From Actinomycetota bacterium (GTDB lineage Bacteria; Actinomycetota; Acidimicrobiia; Acidimicrobiales; Acidimicrobilacustridaceae): 64,000 nt of DNA. Where the stretch lies: contig JACPNV010000031.1 of NCBI GenBank assembly GCA_016185305.1, forward strand, positions 1 to 64,000, written 5' to 3'. The notes beneath the pieces were generated by a model. That model was not told where the DNA came from. It worked only from the letters and a program-made list of their open reading frames with translations, and searched no databases. Shown one piece after another: positions 9,419 through 19,213 of the stretch (positions within the stretch are counted from its first letter, which is position 1; every line of letters begins with the position of its first letter). The translations under genes were made by a program, and so were the position numbers.

Positions 9419-10630
9419 CTACAGCTCGAGCGCGGTGATGGCCTTGCGCTTGCCGACGTCGGTGCGGCCGTCGTAGTGGAGCCGCAGCGTCGCCTCGCTG
9501 TTGCCGAGGATGTCGGCGACCGTGCGGTAGGACTCGCCGGCGTCGAGCATCGCCGTCGCGGTGTAGTGACGCAGGTGCAGCAGCGTGATCGGCGACGCGC
9601 CACGGGCCGTGGCCCAACGGTTCGTCACGTTGTCGGGCCGCATCGGTGTCGTGCCTTCGATGCCGGCCGGGAAGATGTACTCGTTCGGCGCCGGCTCGCG
9701 CCGGAGTAGTTCCGTCCGCCGCTCGGCCTGCCGCTTGAACGCCTCGACCGCGCCGGTCGTCAACGGCACGTCCCGCCAGTCCGATCGCTTGGTTGCCTTG
9801 TAGGCGAGCCCGATGCCGGGGCCGCCGTCACTGATCGCCGCCGCCACGTGGACCTCGGCCAGGTCGAGGTCCACGTCCGACCACCGCAGCGCGATGAACT
9901 CACCCCGGCGCATGCCGGTGCTCGCCAGGATCGTCGCCGCATCCTTGATCTCCGGGTCGTGCCGTTCGGCCTTGGCCAGCACGGCTCGAACCTCGTCGCT
10001 CGTCGGCGCCCACGGCTTCGACCGTGACGTGCGCGGGCGAGCGGCGTCCTTCGCCGGGTTCGAGTCGAGGAGTCCGCGCTTGCGGGCGAGGTCGAGAGCT
10101 CGGGTCAGGACGGTGGCGCAGCGCCGCACGTACGCCGGGCTCTTCCCCTCCGAACGCATCGCGCCGTAGAGGTACTCGATGTCCTGCCACGTGAGACGGC
10201 TGAGGCGGATCGACCCGAACTCCCGGCCGTCGGGCAGCTCGGTCGCCGACATGACCCGGGTCGCCGAGCGGACGGTGGCGATCGTGCTCGGAGCCAGCTC
10301 GATCAGCCCGGCGTCGACCGCTTGGAGGTAGAGCTGGAAGACGGCAGCCACCGACCGGGCGTTGGTGCCGCCGGCCGGCAGGCGCTTCTCGTGGTCGGCG
10401 ACCTTCAGCCGGGCGAGCGCGATCTCGGCGTCTACACGCGTGCCGTGGACCGTGCGGGACACGCGCCGGCGACGACCGGTGACCGGGTCGCGACCGACCT
10501 CGACATCGACGCGCCAGACGCCCTCGCGCACGGCGAAGACGCCGCCGCTCCCGCGCCGCCGTGCCCGCTTCGTCGACCGCTCTACCGAGGGGGAACGGCG
10601 TGCTCTCGATGTGGTCGCGGCTCGTGCCAT
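9419..10630 (-). CDS. int: Tyrosine recombinase (site-specific integrase)
   Basis: The 403-aa protein has a basic N-terminal arm-binding region, a SAM-like core-binding domain (about 100-190) and a C-terminal catalytic domain with the family residues: Arg in STGMRRGEF, the HxxR pair in LLHLRHYTATAML, and the nucleophile Tyr in ATLRLHYDGRTD. Such enzymes integrate and excise genomic islands, often at tRNA genes. The gene starts 120 bp from the 3' end of tRNA-Gly, which is the usual place for the integrase of an island using that tRNA as attB. The island therefore extends to lower coordinates. No excisionase is obvious next to it; the HTH protein at 1393-1917 is a possible candidate. Confidence 0.92.
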   Translation of the reverse strand: MARAATTSRARRSPSVERSTKRARRRGSGGVFAVREGVWRVDVEVGRDPVTGRRRRVSRTVHGTRVDAEIALARLKVADHEKRLPAGGTNARSVAAVFQLYLQAVDAGLIELAPSTIATVRSATRVMSATELPDGREFGSIRLSRLTWQDIEYLYGAMRSEGKSPAYVRRCATVLTRALDLARKRGLLDSNPAKDAARPRTSRSKPWAPTSDEVRAVLAKAERHDPEIKDAATILASTGMRRGEFIALRWSDVDLDLAEVHVAAAISDGGPGIGLAYKATKRSDWRDVPLTTGAVEAFKRQAERRTELLRREPAPNEYIFPAGIEGTTPMRPDNVTNRWATARGASPITLLHLRHYTATAMLDAGESYRTVADILGNSEATLRLHYDGRTDVGKRKAITALEL

Positions 10631-10752
10631 GACTCACCTCCGAGGTAGAGCGGCGCTGGAACCCCGGAGATGGTAGAGCGTTTGAGTAGAGCGTGAGAGG
10701 ATGAGCGCGGCAGAGGCCCTCCGGAGAGGGCCTCTGACCAGGCATTTCTTGG

Positions 10753-10825
10753 AGCGGACGACGAGATTCGAACTCGCGACCCTCACCTTGGCAAGGTGAT
10801 GCTCTACCAACTGAGCCACGTCCGC
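10753..10825 (-). tRNA. tRNA-Gly (GCC anticodon)
   Basis: On the minus strand a 73-nt cloverleaf can be folded. The 7-bp acceptor stem is GCGGACG with CGTCCGC, the D arm contains GCTCAGTTGGTAGAGC, the anticodon stem CACCT/AGGTG carries loop TTGCCAA (anticodon GCC), and the T arm contains GTTCGAATC. The 3' CCA is encoded (10750-10752). This is the probable integration target of the island to its left. Confidence 0.95.
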
Positions 10826-10924
10826 GTGGACCCAGACTCTAGCAAGCGCCCCGCTCACGACACACCTGCGAAGCCCGAACCGGTCTGGCGCGTACGGCCC
10901 GATGTGTCACCCGGTTGGGTGCTG

Positions 10925-12235
10925 CTAACCCAGCTCGGCAACGCTGGCGCGGACGAGGCGGGCCATCTCATGCGCGATCGGGCGATCGGTGATGCCCGAA
11001 ATCGTGACGTTGAGGCCACCGCCGATGAACGTGAGCGACGCCGAGCGATCGTCCTGGAGACCCTGCACCACAAGGTCGATACCGATCTCGAAAACGATCA
11101 CTTCGGGCGACCACTCGCGCTCGTTGACCAGCAACACCCGCTGATCGGTTAGCGCCGCCACACCGCTTGCGTTGTTGAAACGGCCCTGCACCACGCAATC
11201 GAGCACCTCGCTCGGGCGCATCGTCACCGACAAGACCGCAAGCGAGGCGCGGGCGGCCACCAGCGAAGGCGGCGAGAGGGCGCCGATCGCGCCGGCCATG
11301 CCATGAGGATCGGCGAACTCCTCGCCGCCTTCGCCGGCTTCTGCCGGCGGGCGAACGGCCCCTGCAGGAGGAGGTGGCCCAGCGGCCGGGGGCGGGGGTG
11401 GTGGCGAGAACGCCGGAGCAGGCGGTACGGGCGGCGGCTGGGGAGGGGGATCGAAGGCGGGTGGTGGTGGCCGGAGCGGGCCGGCTGATGCGGGCGGACC
11501 GCTCGCCGGGGACAGAGCGCTGTCCGGCAACGGCGCGCCGAAGACCGTCGAGGACGAAGCCGGGGGCGGTGCCGATCCCGCTCCCTGCGGGTCGGGCGGA
11601 GGAGGCGGCGGCGGCGGCGGCACCGCACCAGACGGCGGCGGCGGCGGCGGACCAGACGACGACGACGGCACCGCACCAGACGGCGGCGGCGGACCAGACG
11701 ACGACGACGACGACGGCGACGGCGGACCAGACGGCGGTGCGCCGGCCGCACCCGATGCTTGGGCTTCGAGAGGCGGCGTTGCTCCTGCTTCTTGTTCGTC
11801 GAGAACATCGAGCAATGACTTGCCGGGCGGCGGCGGCGTGAAGTGAAAGACGGTGGTCTTCTTGGCGTCGAAGGCCTCCCGCTCGCTCGGCCGAAGATAG
11901 GTGTCGTCTTGCTCACCCGGCAGCTTCTCTGCCGGTGTCGACAGCAACAGCTCGAGCCCGTCCTCCTCGCCACCGCTGGCGTCGGCCGCTGGCGGACCTG
12001 ACGGTGGCGCGGGCGGGGATGGCGGCGCCGACCCGCTCGAAGGAGGCGGAGGCGGCGGCGCGCCGGGTGACGGCACGCCAACGGCGGGCGGCGGCGGCGG
12101 GGGTGCAGGGACTCCAGGGCTCGCGGCGCCGGGCGGGGTCTCGATCGGCGCGTCGGCGGCAGGAATCCGCGAGCCACACCGGAAGCAGAACTTCGAGCCT
12201 TCGGCGTTCTCGTTGCCGCATGTCTGGCATCTCAT
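10925..12235 (-). CDS. Zinc-ribbon protein with Pro-rich linker and PH-like C-terminus
   Basis: I chose ATG 12235 because the protein then opens directly with a double-CxxC zinc ribbon (MRCQTCGNENAEGSKFCFRC). About 280 residues of Pro/Ser/Gly/Ala low-complexity linker follow, with runs of eight or more prolines and six serines. The last 110 residues (from about LSPPSLVAARASLAV) form an ordered alpha/beta segment with strands such as DQRVLLVNERE and EIGIDLVVQGL; this resembles bacterial PH-like domains, though the match is weak. No membrane segment is seen. The linker DNA (about 11580-11730) contains trinucleotide repeats and a longer direct repeat. Function is unknown; two other zinc-ribbon/linker proteins lie within 12 kb. 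Confidence 0.8.
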   Translation of the reverse strand: MRCQTCGNENAEGSKFCFRCGSRIPAADAPIETPPGAASPGVPAPPPPPPAVGVPSPGAPPPPPPSSGSAPPSPPAPPSGPPAADASGGEEDGLELLLSTPAEKLPGEQDDTYLRPSEREAFDAKKTTVFHFTPPPPGKSLLDVLDEQEAGATPPLEAQASGAAGAPPSGPPSPSSSSSSGPPPPSGAVPSSSSGPPPPPPSGAVPPPPPPPPPDPQGAGSAPPPASSSTVFGAPLPDSALSPASGPPASAGPLRPPPPAFDPPPQPPPVPPAPAFSPPPPPPAAGPPPPAGAVRPPAEAGEGGEEFADPHGMAGAIGALSPPSLVAARASLAVLSVTMRPSEVLDCVVQGRFNNASGVAALTDQRVLLVNEREWSPEVIVFEIGIDLVVQGLQDDRSASLTFIGGGLNVTISGITDRPIAHEMARLVRASVAELG

Positions 12236-12321
12236 AGGGCCACCTGTCTGCGCGTCATCGTCTCCGGCTCCGCAAGAGCCACACGATACCCGCACCTCGC
12301 GTTGCGTGGATTGAAGCGGGC

Positions 12322-12912
12322 TCAGGGCGGCAGCAGCGCGAGCTCGAGCAATCGCCGGTCGGCGGGCCTCATCGGGAGCGCGAGCGCTGCGGTCTTCGCT
12401 CGCTCACTCATCTTCGCCAAGGTCTTGCGCACGATGGCCACGGTCTTGTCTTCGCCGAGCCTCGCCGCCAGCTCGGAGAACTGCGTCTCGAGGAACGTGA
12501 GGCACAGCGCGTCCTCGTGGGTCTGCACCTGCGCGTCGGTCGCACGCCGCTCTTTGCGGATGATCTGCTCGACGCGCTCGATCGTGGCGGCGTCGTACCC
12601 ACATGACGCGAGGATGGCCGCGACCTCTTCCGCGTGCTGGCGGCCGAGGGTCGTGCGCCAGCGCAAGTACCCGGCTCGGCCCTCGGGGAACGAACTGCGA
12701 GGCACGGTCCACCGCCGAAGGTGGTTGGCTCGAGCCGCGAGCAGCTGGACCTGCGTCGCCCCGGGGTCGAGGCGGCGCACCCACTGCGTCATCAGCTCGG
12801 CATGGGCCAGCTCCTTCGGCCTGGTCTGACCCTGGACGTCGAGCACATGCGGATCGTCGGCGTTGGCCCGGTCGATCGCCGCCATGGCTTGCTCGAACCG
12901 GTCGGATCCCAC
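12322..12912 (-). CDS. DUF4202-family protein
   Basis: The 196-aa protein matches the DUF4202 pattern: an N-terminal RFEQAMAAIDRANADDP, then HAELMTQWVRRLDP, HLRRWTVPRSSFPEGRAGYLRWR, and HEDALCLTFLETQF. The conserved His and Asp residues (HLRRW, RQHAEEV, EDALCL) resemble metal-dependent HD-type phosphohydrolases, but I cannot assign a substrate. Length is typical for the family. It is a soluble protein between the zinc-ribbon gene and a small conserved gene, all on the minus strand with gaps under 100 bp. Confidence 0.75.
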   Translation of the reverse strand: MGSDRFEQAMAAIDRANADDPHVLDVQGQTRPKELAHAELMTQWVRRLDPGATQVQLLAARANHLRRWTVPRSSFPEGRAGYLRWRTTLGRQHAEEVAAILASCGYDAATIERVEQIIRKERRATDAQVQTHEDALCLTFLETQFSELAARLGEDKTVAIVRKTLAKMSERAKTAALALPMRPADRRLLELALLPP

Positions 12913-12922
12913 CCCATCAGCC

Positions 12923-13162
12923 TCAGCGGCGCGTCTCGGGCGGGCGGAGATCGATCTTCAGCACCAGGACCCCGTCGTCCACCGAGCCGACCGCGTCGCC
13001 GATTATCGCAAAGTCTTGGAAGTCGACCTGGGCCTGCTGGATGAAGTGCGAACGCTCCTCGCCGGCCACAGGTGGCAGCGGTCGGTTCTTCACGGCATGG
13101 GCGCGTTCACGAAACCGTTGGATCATCGCGTCGACGTCGAGGGAATCAGCCACGAGGGTCAC
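12923..13162 (-). CDS. Small conserved-looking protein, function unknown
   Basis: This 79-aa protein (MTLVADSLDVDAMIQRFRER...) has one amphipathic helix with a basic patch, then a run of hydrophobic strands (FAIIGDAVGSVDDGVLVLKIDL). There is no signal peptide or membrane segment. Its start overlaps the 3' end of the upstream membrane-protein gene by 17 bp and its stop lies 10 bp before the DUF4202 gene, which supports genuine translation in an operon. I do not recognise the family. Confidence 0.6.
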   Translation of the reverse strand: MTLVADSLDVDAMIQRFRERAHAVKNRPLPPVAGEERSHFIQQAQVDFQDFAIIGDAVGSVDDGVLVLKIDLRPPETRR

Positions 13163-14510
13163 CTGAACGGCTGCCCGCTCGTGCCTGCTCGATGTCTTCG
13201 AGCGTGACGATCTCCATCGGGTCAGGCTCGAGGGTCACCTGGTTGTCGTCCGCGCCCATCTGCTTGCCGGGGCGCATCGGGCCGAGGATGGTGACCGCGG
13301 ACGGAGCTGGGGGGCCGGCGACGGGTGCCGGATCTGCCACGGACTGGTGGACGTCGTCGAAACCGGTGTGATCGAAGGCCGGCTCGTTCGCGTCCGGCTC
13401 GGGATCGTCGGCCGCATCGGCATCTTCCTCACCGTAGGCATCGACCTCGCTCTCGTACACGTCGTCGCCGCTGTCGTGATGCTCGTCCTCGATGCCATAC
13501 ACGGACGGTTCGCGATGATCGAGCACGGCGTCGGGTTCGACGCCGCCCTCCACGTACTCCTCGTCGTGCTCGAAAGCACCATGCACCTCATCGCCGTCAG
13601 GCCCGGCAAGCCCGCCAGACGTCGCATCGACCCCCATGGCCACCGCTGCGGGCGCAACCCCGAAACCCGTCACGTCCGCCGCCTCGTCGACCGGGCTGAA
13701 CCGTGGTGGCGAGGTGGTCGACGAATCGTCTCCGCTGGTTGCGCGCGGGCCCTGCAACTCACTCAGGGGCTTGACAACTACCGAAGCGCCATCATCGGGC
13801 GGGTACGCCGAACGGGTGAGCACGGACGTTGCCGCCGCGGCTGTGGCCGCGCCGCCGATGCCGGCATCGACCGGTGGCACGACGCCAAAGTCGTCATCGT
13901 CACGGGGCGCGGCGACCGGCGTGACCGGCAGCGCGTCGGGGTGTGCCGCCGCGTCGTCGAGCTCGTCGTCATAGGGGTAGTAGTCGTCGTACCCGGGGCG
14001 AGTGTGACGCCAGAACAAGAACGTGAGCGTCGCGATGGCGGCGCCCACGCCGAGCAGGCCACCCACGACGAGTGGCAGCCGGCCACCACCACCCGACGAG
14101 CTCGCCTCCGCCTCTTTCACCGGCGTTGTGGTCGTGGTCGGCGCGGTCGTCGTCGTCGTCACTGCCTCAGTACTGGTGGGGGCAACCGTCGTCGGCGTCG
14201 TCGGCGGCGCAGTCGTGAACGGAACGGTGGTCTGGACCGGATGGGGCGCGGTGGTCGACACCCTGTAGGTCGTGGTCGGGTGGGGAACAGTTGTCGTCGG
14301 GGTGTTGTACCGCAACGTCGATTGCGGCGTCGGCCGGACCGTCGGCTGAACCGGCACGCTCGTCGGAGCGGTCGTCGTGTTCGACGCCGTCGTGGTCGTC
14401 GACTGCGCCATCGCGGCTCCGACGGGCAGCGCGAACACGACGAAGAGGGGAAGCAGCACCAGGAAGCGGCGCCACGGGAAACGGGGAGTAGGGGCTGTCA
14501 CGTTCAGCAT
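13146..14510 (-). CDS. Secreted/anchored Thr-rich membrane protein with acidic cytoplasmic tail
   Basis: From ATG 14510 the protein has a signal peptide (RFLVLLPLFVVFALPVGAAMA), then about 110 residues of Thr/Pro/Val repeats (TTTTAS, TTVPHP) likely to lie outside the membrane. A single transmembrane helix follows (RLPLVVGGLLGVGAAIATLTFLFW), with a basic stop-transfer (RHTRPG). A very acidic, disordered cytoplasmic tail of more than 240 residues, rich in Asp/Glu/Val, ends the protein. The layout is that of a type I membrane protein. No enzymatic domain is visible. A further in-frame Met lies upstream at 14558, but it would place 16 polar residues before the signal peptide. Function is unknown. 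Confidence 0.75.
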   Translation of the reverse strand: MLNVTAPTPRFPWRRFLVLLPLFVVFALPVGAAMAQSTTTTASNTTTAPTSVPVQPTVRPTPQSTLRYNTPTTTVPHPTTTYRVSTTAPHPVQTTVPFTTAPPTTPTTVAPTSTEAVTTTTTAPTTTTTPVKEAEASSSGGGGRLPLVVGGLLGVGAAIATLTFLFWRHTRPGYDDYYPYDDELDDAAAHPDALPVTPVAAPRDDDDFGVVPPVDAGIGGAATAAAATSVLTRSAYPPDDGASVVVKPLSELQGPRATSGDDSSTTSPPRFSPVDEAADVTGFGVAPAAVAMGVDATSGGLAGPDGDEVHGAFEHDEEYVEGGVEPDAVLDHREPSVYGIEDEHHDSGDDVYESEVDAYGEEDADAADDPEPDANEPAFDHTGFDDVHQSVADPAPVAGPPAPSAVTILGPMRPGKQMGADDNQVTLEPDPMEIVTLEDIEQARAGSRSGDPRG

Positions 14511-14645
14511 CCTCGACTTGGGTACGTGAGAAGAACCGTCGTGGGCCGTACGACACACACCCGGTTCGACGCAGACGGTCCGGCCAGGTTAGTGCGCGGG
14601 TGCTTCCCGGCGACAGGTCGGGGAGCCAGACGGCCCAACTGCAGG

Positions 14646-15455
14646 TCAGCGCTGGTGCGCCGGGCACGAGTATGTGGTGCGGCCACCGACGGTACGGCGC
14701 TCGAGGGGATGGCCGTCACGTGGGCACGCCGCACCCGGCGCTCGAGCTTCCATCAGCTCGCCCGTGTGCGAACCGCCGCGGCGCAACAGCTCGGGAAGCG
14801 CGGATCGGATGGTCCGGTGCAGCCGGCCGAGCTCGGCATCGCTCATCGACCCCGCCGGACGGGTGGGGTCAAGCGAGGATCGCCAGAGAACCTCGTCGAC
14901 CAACAGGTTGCCGAGCCCGGCGACGCGGTGCTGGTCCATGAGGCGGGACTTGAGCGGGGCCGCACTGCCTGCGAGTGCCGTGCGCAACTGGCCGAGCGTG
15001 AGCCGCATCGCGTCAGGACCGAAGCGAGACTCGTCGGGATCGAGCTCGACACCGCCGAGTCGTCGCGGGTCGCGCAGCCGCAGCACACCACCATCGTCGA
15101 AGTGCACGGCGAAGCGGTCCCACGCGGGCTCATCGCGGGGACTGCCGTACTCGAGGCGATCGACGCCAGCGAAGCCATCGACAAGGAGTCGCCCGGTCAT
15201 GCCGAACCGCAGCCCGAGCACCGACGATCGAGCGCCACCATCGAGATGATCGTGCGCCACATCGAGCAGCAGCACCTTGCCCGCCCGGCGAGCCGAGCAG
15301 AACCGCATGCCGACCAATGCGTGCTCGACCTCGAGCGCCTCCAACCCACCTTTCAAGAACCACGCGTCAGGCGCGGCGACCGCAGCGATCAGCCGGCCAA
15401 GAGCACGCCGTTCGGCCAGCCGACGGTAGAGCTCGATCTCCAGACCCTCGGGCAC
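14646..15455 (-). CDS. Fpg/Nei-family DNA glycosylase
   Basis: Enzymes of this family excise oxidised bases and cut the abasic site, using the N-terminal proline as nucleophile. I chose GTG 15455 because it places Pro-Glu (PEGLEIELYRR) directly after the initiator, as catalysis requires. The beta-hairpin lysine is present (RRAGKVLLLD) and the H2TH region reads DQHRVAGLGNLLVDEVLW. The C-terminal finger (CPRDGHPLERRTVGGRTTYSC) keeps only two of the four cysteines, since the pattern is C-x4-H and CPAH. It is therefore either an altered zinc site or a zinc-less finger. The mature length of 269 aa is normal. The lesion preference (8-oxoG or oxidised pyrimidines) cannot be read from sequence. Confidence 0.88.
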   Translation of the reverse strand: MPEGLEIELYRRLAERRALGRLIAAVAAPDAWFLKGGLEALEVEHALVGMRFCSARRAGKVLLLDVAHDHLDGGARSSVLGLRFGMTGRLLVDGFAGVDRLEYGSPRDEPAWDRFAVHFDDGGVLRLRDPRRLGGVELDPDESRFGPDAMRLTLGQLRTALAGSAAPLKSRLMDQHRVAGLGNLLVDEVLWRSSLDPTRPAGSMSDAELGRLHRTIRSALPELLRRGGSHTGELMEARAPGAACPRDGHPLERRTVGGRTTYSCPAHQR

Positions 15456-15510
15456 CAGTCCAGCAGAGCAAAGTCTCGGGGGCCTCGGCCAACCACAACG
15501 CCGCTCGGCG

Positions 15511-16638
15511 TCAGTAGCTGCCCCAAAGCGGGTCGCCACTCGTCGGGCGCTGGTCGAGACGACCGGTCCGCGCCGCTGCCGCAGCCGCTTCAGCTTCCAC
15601 CTGTTCGTCGGCGACCCGTGCTTGCGCAGCCTTGTTGTGAAGCTGCCGGAGCGAGGGACGCGGCGAGGTGCCGAGGCGGTCGACCCGGGCCTCCTGACGG
15701 TCGGCGATCTGATCAGCCAGGACGGCGAGGGCACCCAAGCCCAAGACAAGAAGCAGATATCCGCTCACGCCGATGAGCAAAGCAACGCGCAGCTGGCCCT
15801 CGTTGCTCGCGACGACGTCGGGCATCAGCGCGACCGAGAGTGGGATGAGCAACAACGCGCAGATCAGCGCCACCCAACCCACGTTGGAGAGGAGCGGCGC
15901 CGGACGCTTCCGCCACGTACTCGACCTGAAGCCGACCGCAGGATCGCTCGCCCGGAACAGATCGTCGGTGATCGGCTTCGACAGCCACACGTTCGCGAGC
16001 GGGATCAGCCACGCCACACGAGCGAGGGTCACCGACACGCGCAGGCCGCGGATTTGCATCGGGAGAAGGTTGCGATAGGCCCGGCTCGTCCACCACGCCG
16101 CGGCAACGCACACCAGCACGACGATCGCCACGACCTCGGTGCGAAGGCGACCGATCCAGTCGGCCCAAACGCTGTTGTCGACCGGGAGCCTCGGCAGGAT
16201 CGGGTCGAGGCCGGCGTAGTACGCCAAGTGCGCGAACGCGCTGGCCAGCGACACGACGATCGCGAGCATCAGCACCGAGCGGAACACTCTGGTGCGGGCG
16301 CGGATCGAGCGGTACGTGAGCAAGCCGTGCGGGCCCGGCGCGGTCCACACTCCTTCCTGTGGGCCGTCGATCCCGTGCCGGTGAGCGCCTGCCATGCTCA
16401 TGCCGCACAGCCCGCAGAACTCGACACCCTCGAAGTCGGGCTGGCCGCACCGGGGGCAAAGCGGGGTGCCGATGGCAAGCGCCGGCGGTTCGGGCGCGAT
16501 GCGCTCTGCCAGCTCGAGATCGGTCAACGACGAGGGGAACCGCGGTCGAAGCCGGCCGCCCATGTTCGGCGCGTGGCAAGCATCGCAGTACCGGTCGGTC
16601 GCGTTGAGTTGCGCTCCACAGCTACCGCACGTTCCCAC
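15511..16638 (-). CDS. Zinc-ribbon DUF4328 membrane protein
   Basis: The N-terminus holds two zinc ribbons (CGSCGAQLNATDRYCDAC and CPRCGQPDFEGVEFCGLCG). A DUF4328-type membrane region follows, with four hydrophobic helices and the family motif AYRNLLPMQ...WLIPLANVWLSKPITDDLFRASDP. A charged, Ala-rich tail ends the protein. DUF4328 proteins have no established function. The gene reads toward the glycosylase gene, 55 bp away. A terminator for the upstream methionine genes lies 37 bp before its start, so it should have its own promoter. Confidence 0.85.
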   Translation of the reverse strand: MGTCGSCGAQLNATDRYCDACHAPNMGGRLRPRFPSSLTDLELAERIAPEPPALAIGTPLCPRCGQPDFEGVEFCGLCGMSMAGAHRHGIDGPQEGVWTAPGPHGLLTYRSIRARTRVFRSVLMLAIVVSLASAFAHLAYYAGLDPILPRLPVDNSVWADWIGRLRTEVVAIVVLVCVAAAWWTSRAYRNLLPMQIRGLRVSVTLARVAWLIPLANVWLSKPITDDLFRASDPAVGFRSSTWRKRPAPLLSNVGWVALICALLLIPLSVALMPDVVASNEGQLRVALLIGVSGYLLLVLGLGALAVLADQIADRQEARVDRLGTSPRPSLRQLHNKAAQARVADEQVEAEAAAAAARTGRLDQRPTSGDPLWGSY

Positions 16639-16674
16639 GCTGGAGGTATCGGCAGGCCAGCGCAGTTGCCTGAG

Positions 16675-16700
16675 GAAAAACTAGGTCAAATGGCCTAGTT
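16675..16700 (-). terminator. Rho-independent terminator of the metX-PLP enzyme unit
   Basis: On the minus strand the stem AACTAGG / CCTAGTT (7 bp, 16700-16694 and 16685-16679, 8-nt loop) is followed by a run of five T. The first arm includes the TAG stop of the upstream PLP enzyme. The stem is AT-rich for this genome, but shape and position fit an intrinsic terminator. Confidence 0.7.
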
Positions 16701-17879
16701 ACCTCGCTCGGCGAGGTCGAGGGCGCCGAAGAAGTCGGCGACGAGGTCGTCAGGGTGCTCGAGGCCGACCGAAACTCGGACGGTCCCGGGCCCGATGCCG
16801 TTGGCGGCGAGCTCGTCGGGGGTGAGGTTGACGTGCGTCGTCGACGCCGGGTGCGTCACCAGCGTCTCTGGCCCGCCGAGCGACGTGGCGAGCTGGGCGA
16901 CCTCGACGCCCTCCACGAAGCGGCGACCGGCGTCGCGCCCGCCGGCCACGTCGAAGGAGAGCAGGCCGCCCATGAGCGCCATCTGGCGCCGCGCCAGCGC
17001 GCGCTGGGGATGCGAGTCGAGGCCCGGATACCGGACCTCGGACACGTCGGCGCGGGACTCGAGCGCCTCGGCGAGGTGCTGCGCGCCGTCGGACTGCTGG
17101 CGTAGGCGCACGGCCAGAGTCCGGATGCCGCGCAAACCGTTCATCGCGTCGAACGGCGACGCGTTGGCGCCTTGCAGCACCGCGAACGACCACAGCCACT
17201 CGATCAGTTCCCTGGCGCCCGCGACGACGCCAAGGGTCGCGTCGTTGTGCCCGGCCAGTGCCTTGGTGGCCGAGTGCAGCACGAGGTCGGCGCCATGATC
17301 GAGCGGGCGCTGGCCCAATGGCGTGGCGAACGTGGAGTCGACCACCGTGATCGGCCCGGAGATCGCGCCGATCTCGTTCAGATCGACGAGATCGAGCTTG
17401 GGGTTGGCGGGTGTCTCGGCGAGCACCAACGTCGTCTTGCCCGGCACCACGGCGCTCGCGAACGCGCCGGGCTCTGTGCAGTCGACGAACGTGACGTCGA
17501 TGCCGAACCGCGGGCAGACCATCTGCAAGAGCATCTGCGTGCCTGCATAGAGCTGCCGCTGGGTGACGATGTGATCGCCGGTCGAGCACAAGCCGAGCAC
17601 CACTGCGCTGACCGCGCCCATACCGGACGCGAACGCACGCGCCGCTTCGGCGCCTTCGAGTGACGCCACCGCGTCCTCGAAGCCGGCAACAGTCGGGTTC
17701 CCATAACGCGAATAGAAGCGGGAGGCGCCCGCGCCGAGGGCCATGGCGCGGGCCTCTTCCACCGTCTCGGTCACGAAGGTCGTGGTCGGGACGAGCGTCG
17801 GTGCAAGCGCGCCATCGTTGTGCTCTCGGCCGGCCCGTATGGCAACGGTCTCGGCGTGCAGGCTGTCGCTGGTCGACAT
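16695..17879 (-). CDS. Cys/Met-metabolism PLP enzyme (cystathionine gamma-synthase / O-acetylhomoserine sulfhydrylase type)
   Basis: Family enzymes replace the acyl group of O-acylhomoserine with cysteine or sulfide, or cleave related thioethers. The 394-aa protein carries the PLP-binding lysine in HSATKALAGHND, the aspartate and serine of the cofactor pocket (VDSTFATP), and the conserved C-terminal SLGGPETLVTHPASTTH. GAGGAGG lies 5 nt before ATG 17879, 15 bp after the metX stop, so the two are one unit. With MetX supplying O-acetylhomoserine, a role in methionine or homocysteine formation is likely. Sequence alone does not separate the gamma-synthase, sulfhydrylase and gamma-lyase subtypes. 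Confidence 0.9.
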   Translation of the reverse strand: MSTSDSLHAETVAIRAGREHNDGALAPTLVPTTTFVTETVEEARAMALGAGASRFYSRYGNPTVAGFEDAVASLEGAEAARAFASGMGAVSAVVLGLCSTGDHIVTQRQLYAGTQMLLQMVCPRFGIDVTFVDCTEPGAFASAVVPGKTTLVLAETPANPKLDLVDLNEIGAISGPITVVDSTFATPLGQRPLDHGADLVLHSATKALAGHNDATLGVVAGARELIEWLWSFAVLQGANASPFDAMNGLRGIRTLAVRLRQQSDGAQHLAEALESRADVSEVRYPGLDSHPQRALARRQMALMGGLLSFDVAGGRDAGRRFVEGVEVAQLATSLGGPETLVTHPASTTHVNLTPDELAANGIGPGTVRVSVGLEHPDDLVADFFGALDLAERGN

Positions 17880-17894
17880 CGATCCTCCTCGGCC

Positions 17895-19082
<1,188 letters not shown>

Positions 19083-19213
19083 CGTGCGGAGTGGGCTCTG
19101 GGCGAATGATCGGTCATCGTCGGTTTGGGCGGGACGGACACCGGTTGGGTCTCGTCGGGCGATCTCGGCCGATCTCACCCGGACACTTCGTTGCCTCGCC
19201 GGCACGATGCTGG

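Larger units (their letters stand above)
1..10752. mobile_element. Integrated restriction island, right end at tRNA-Gly (left end outside window)
   Basis: The integrase lies beside the 3' end of a tRNA-Gly gene and is transcribed away from it. It is followed by a complete type I restriction operon, two HTH genes and a RelE-like gene. This is the structure of a tRNA-targeted integrative island. The right attachment site should lie within the 3' half of the tRNA (about 10750-10790). I found no second copy of the tRNA 3' end in 1-9400, so the left end must lie beyond position 1. That the island reaches continuously to position 1 is inference. Confidence 0.6.

Noticed and set aside
13347-15776. 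809-codon plus-strand frame
   Set aside because: It spans the reverse strand of a Thr-rich membrane protein and a glycosylase and is Arg-rich throughout, as expected of a shadow.
19185-19200. Second SAM aptamer suggested by another GGCAAC on the minus strand
   Set aside because: The other conserved elements (ACGAG box and GGTGCC box) are absent around it, so it may only belong to the switching region or be chance.
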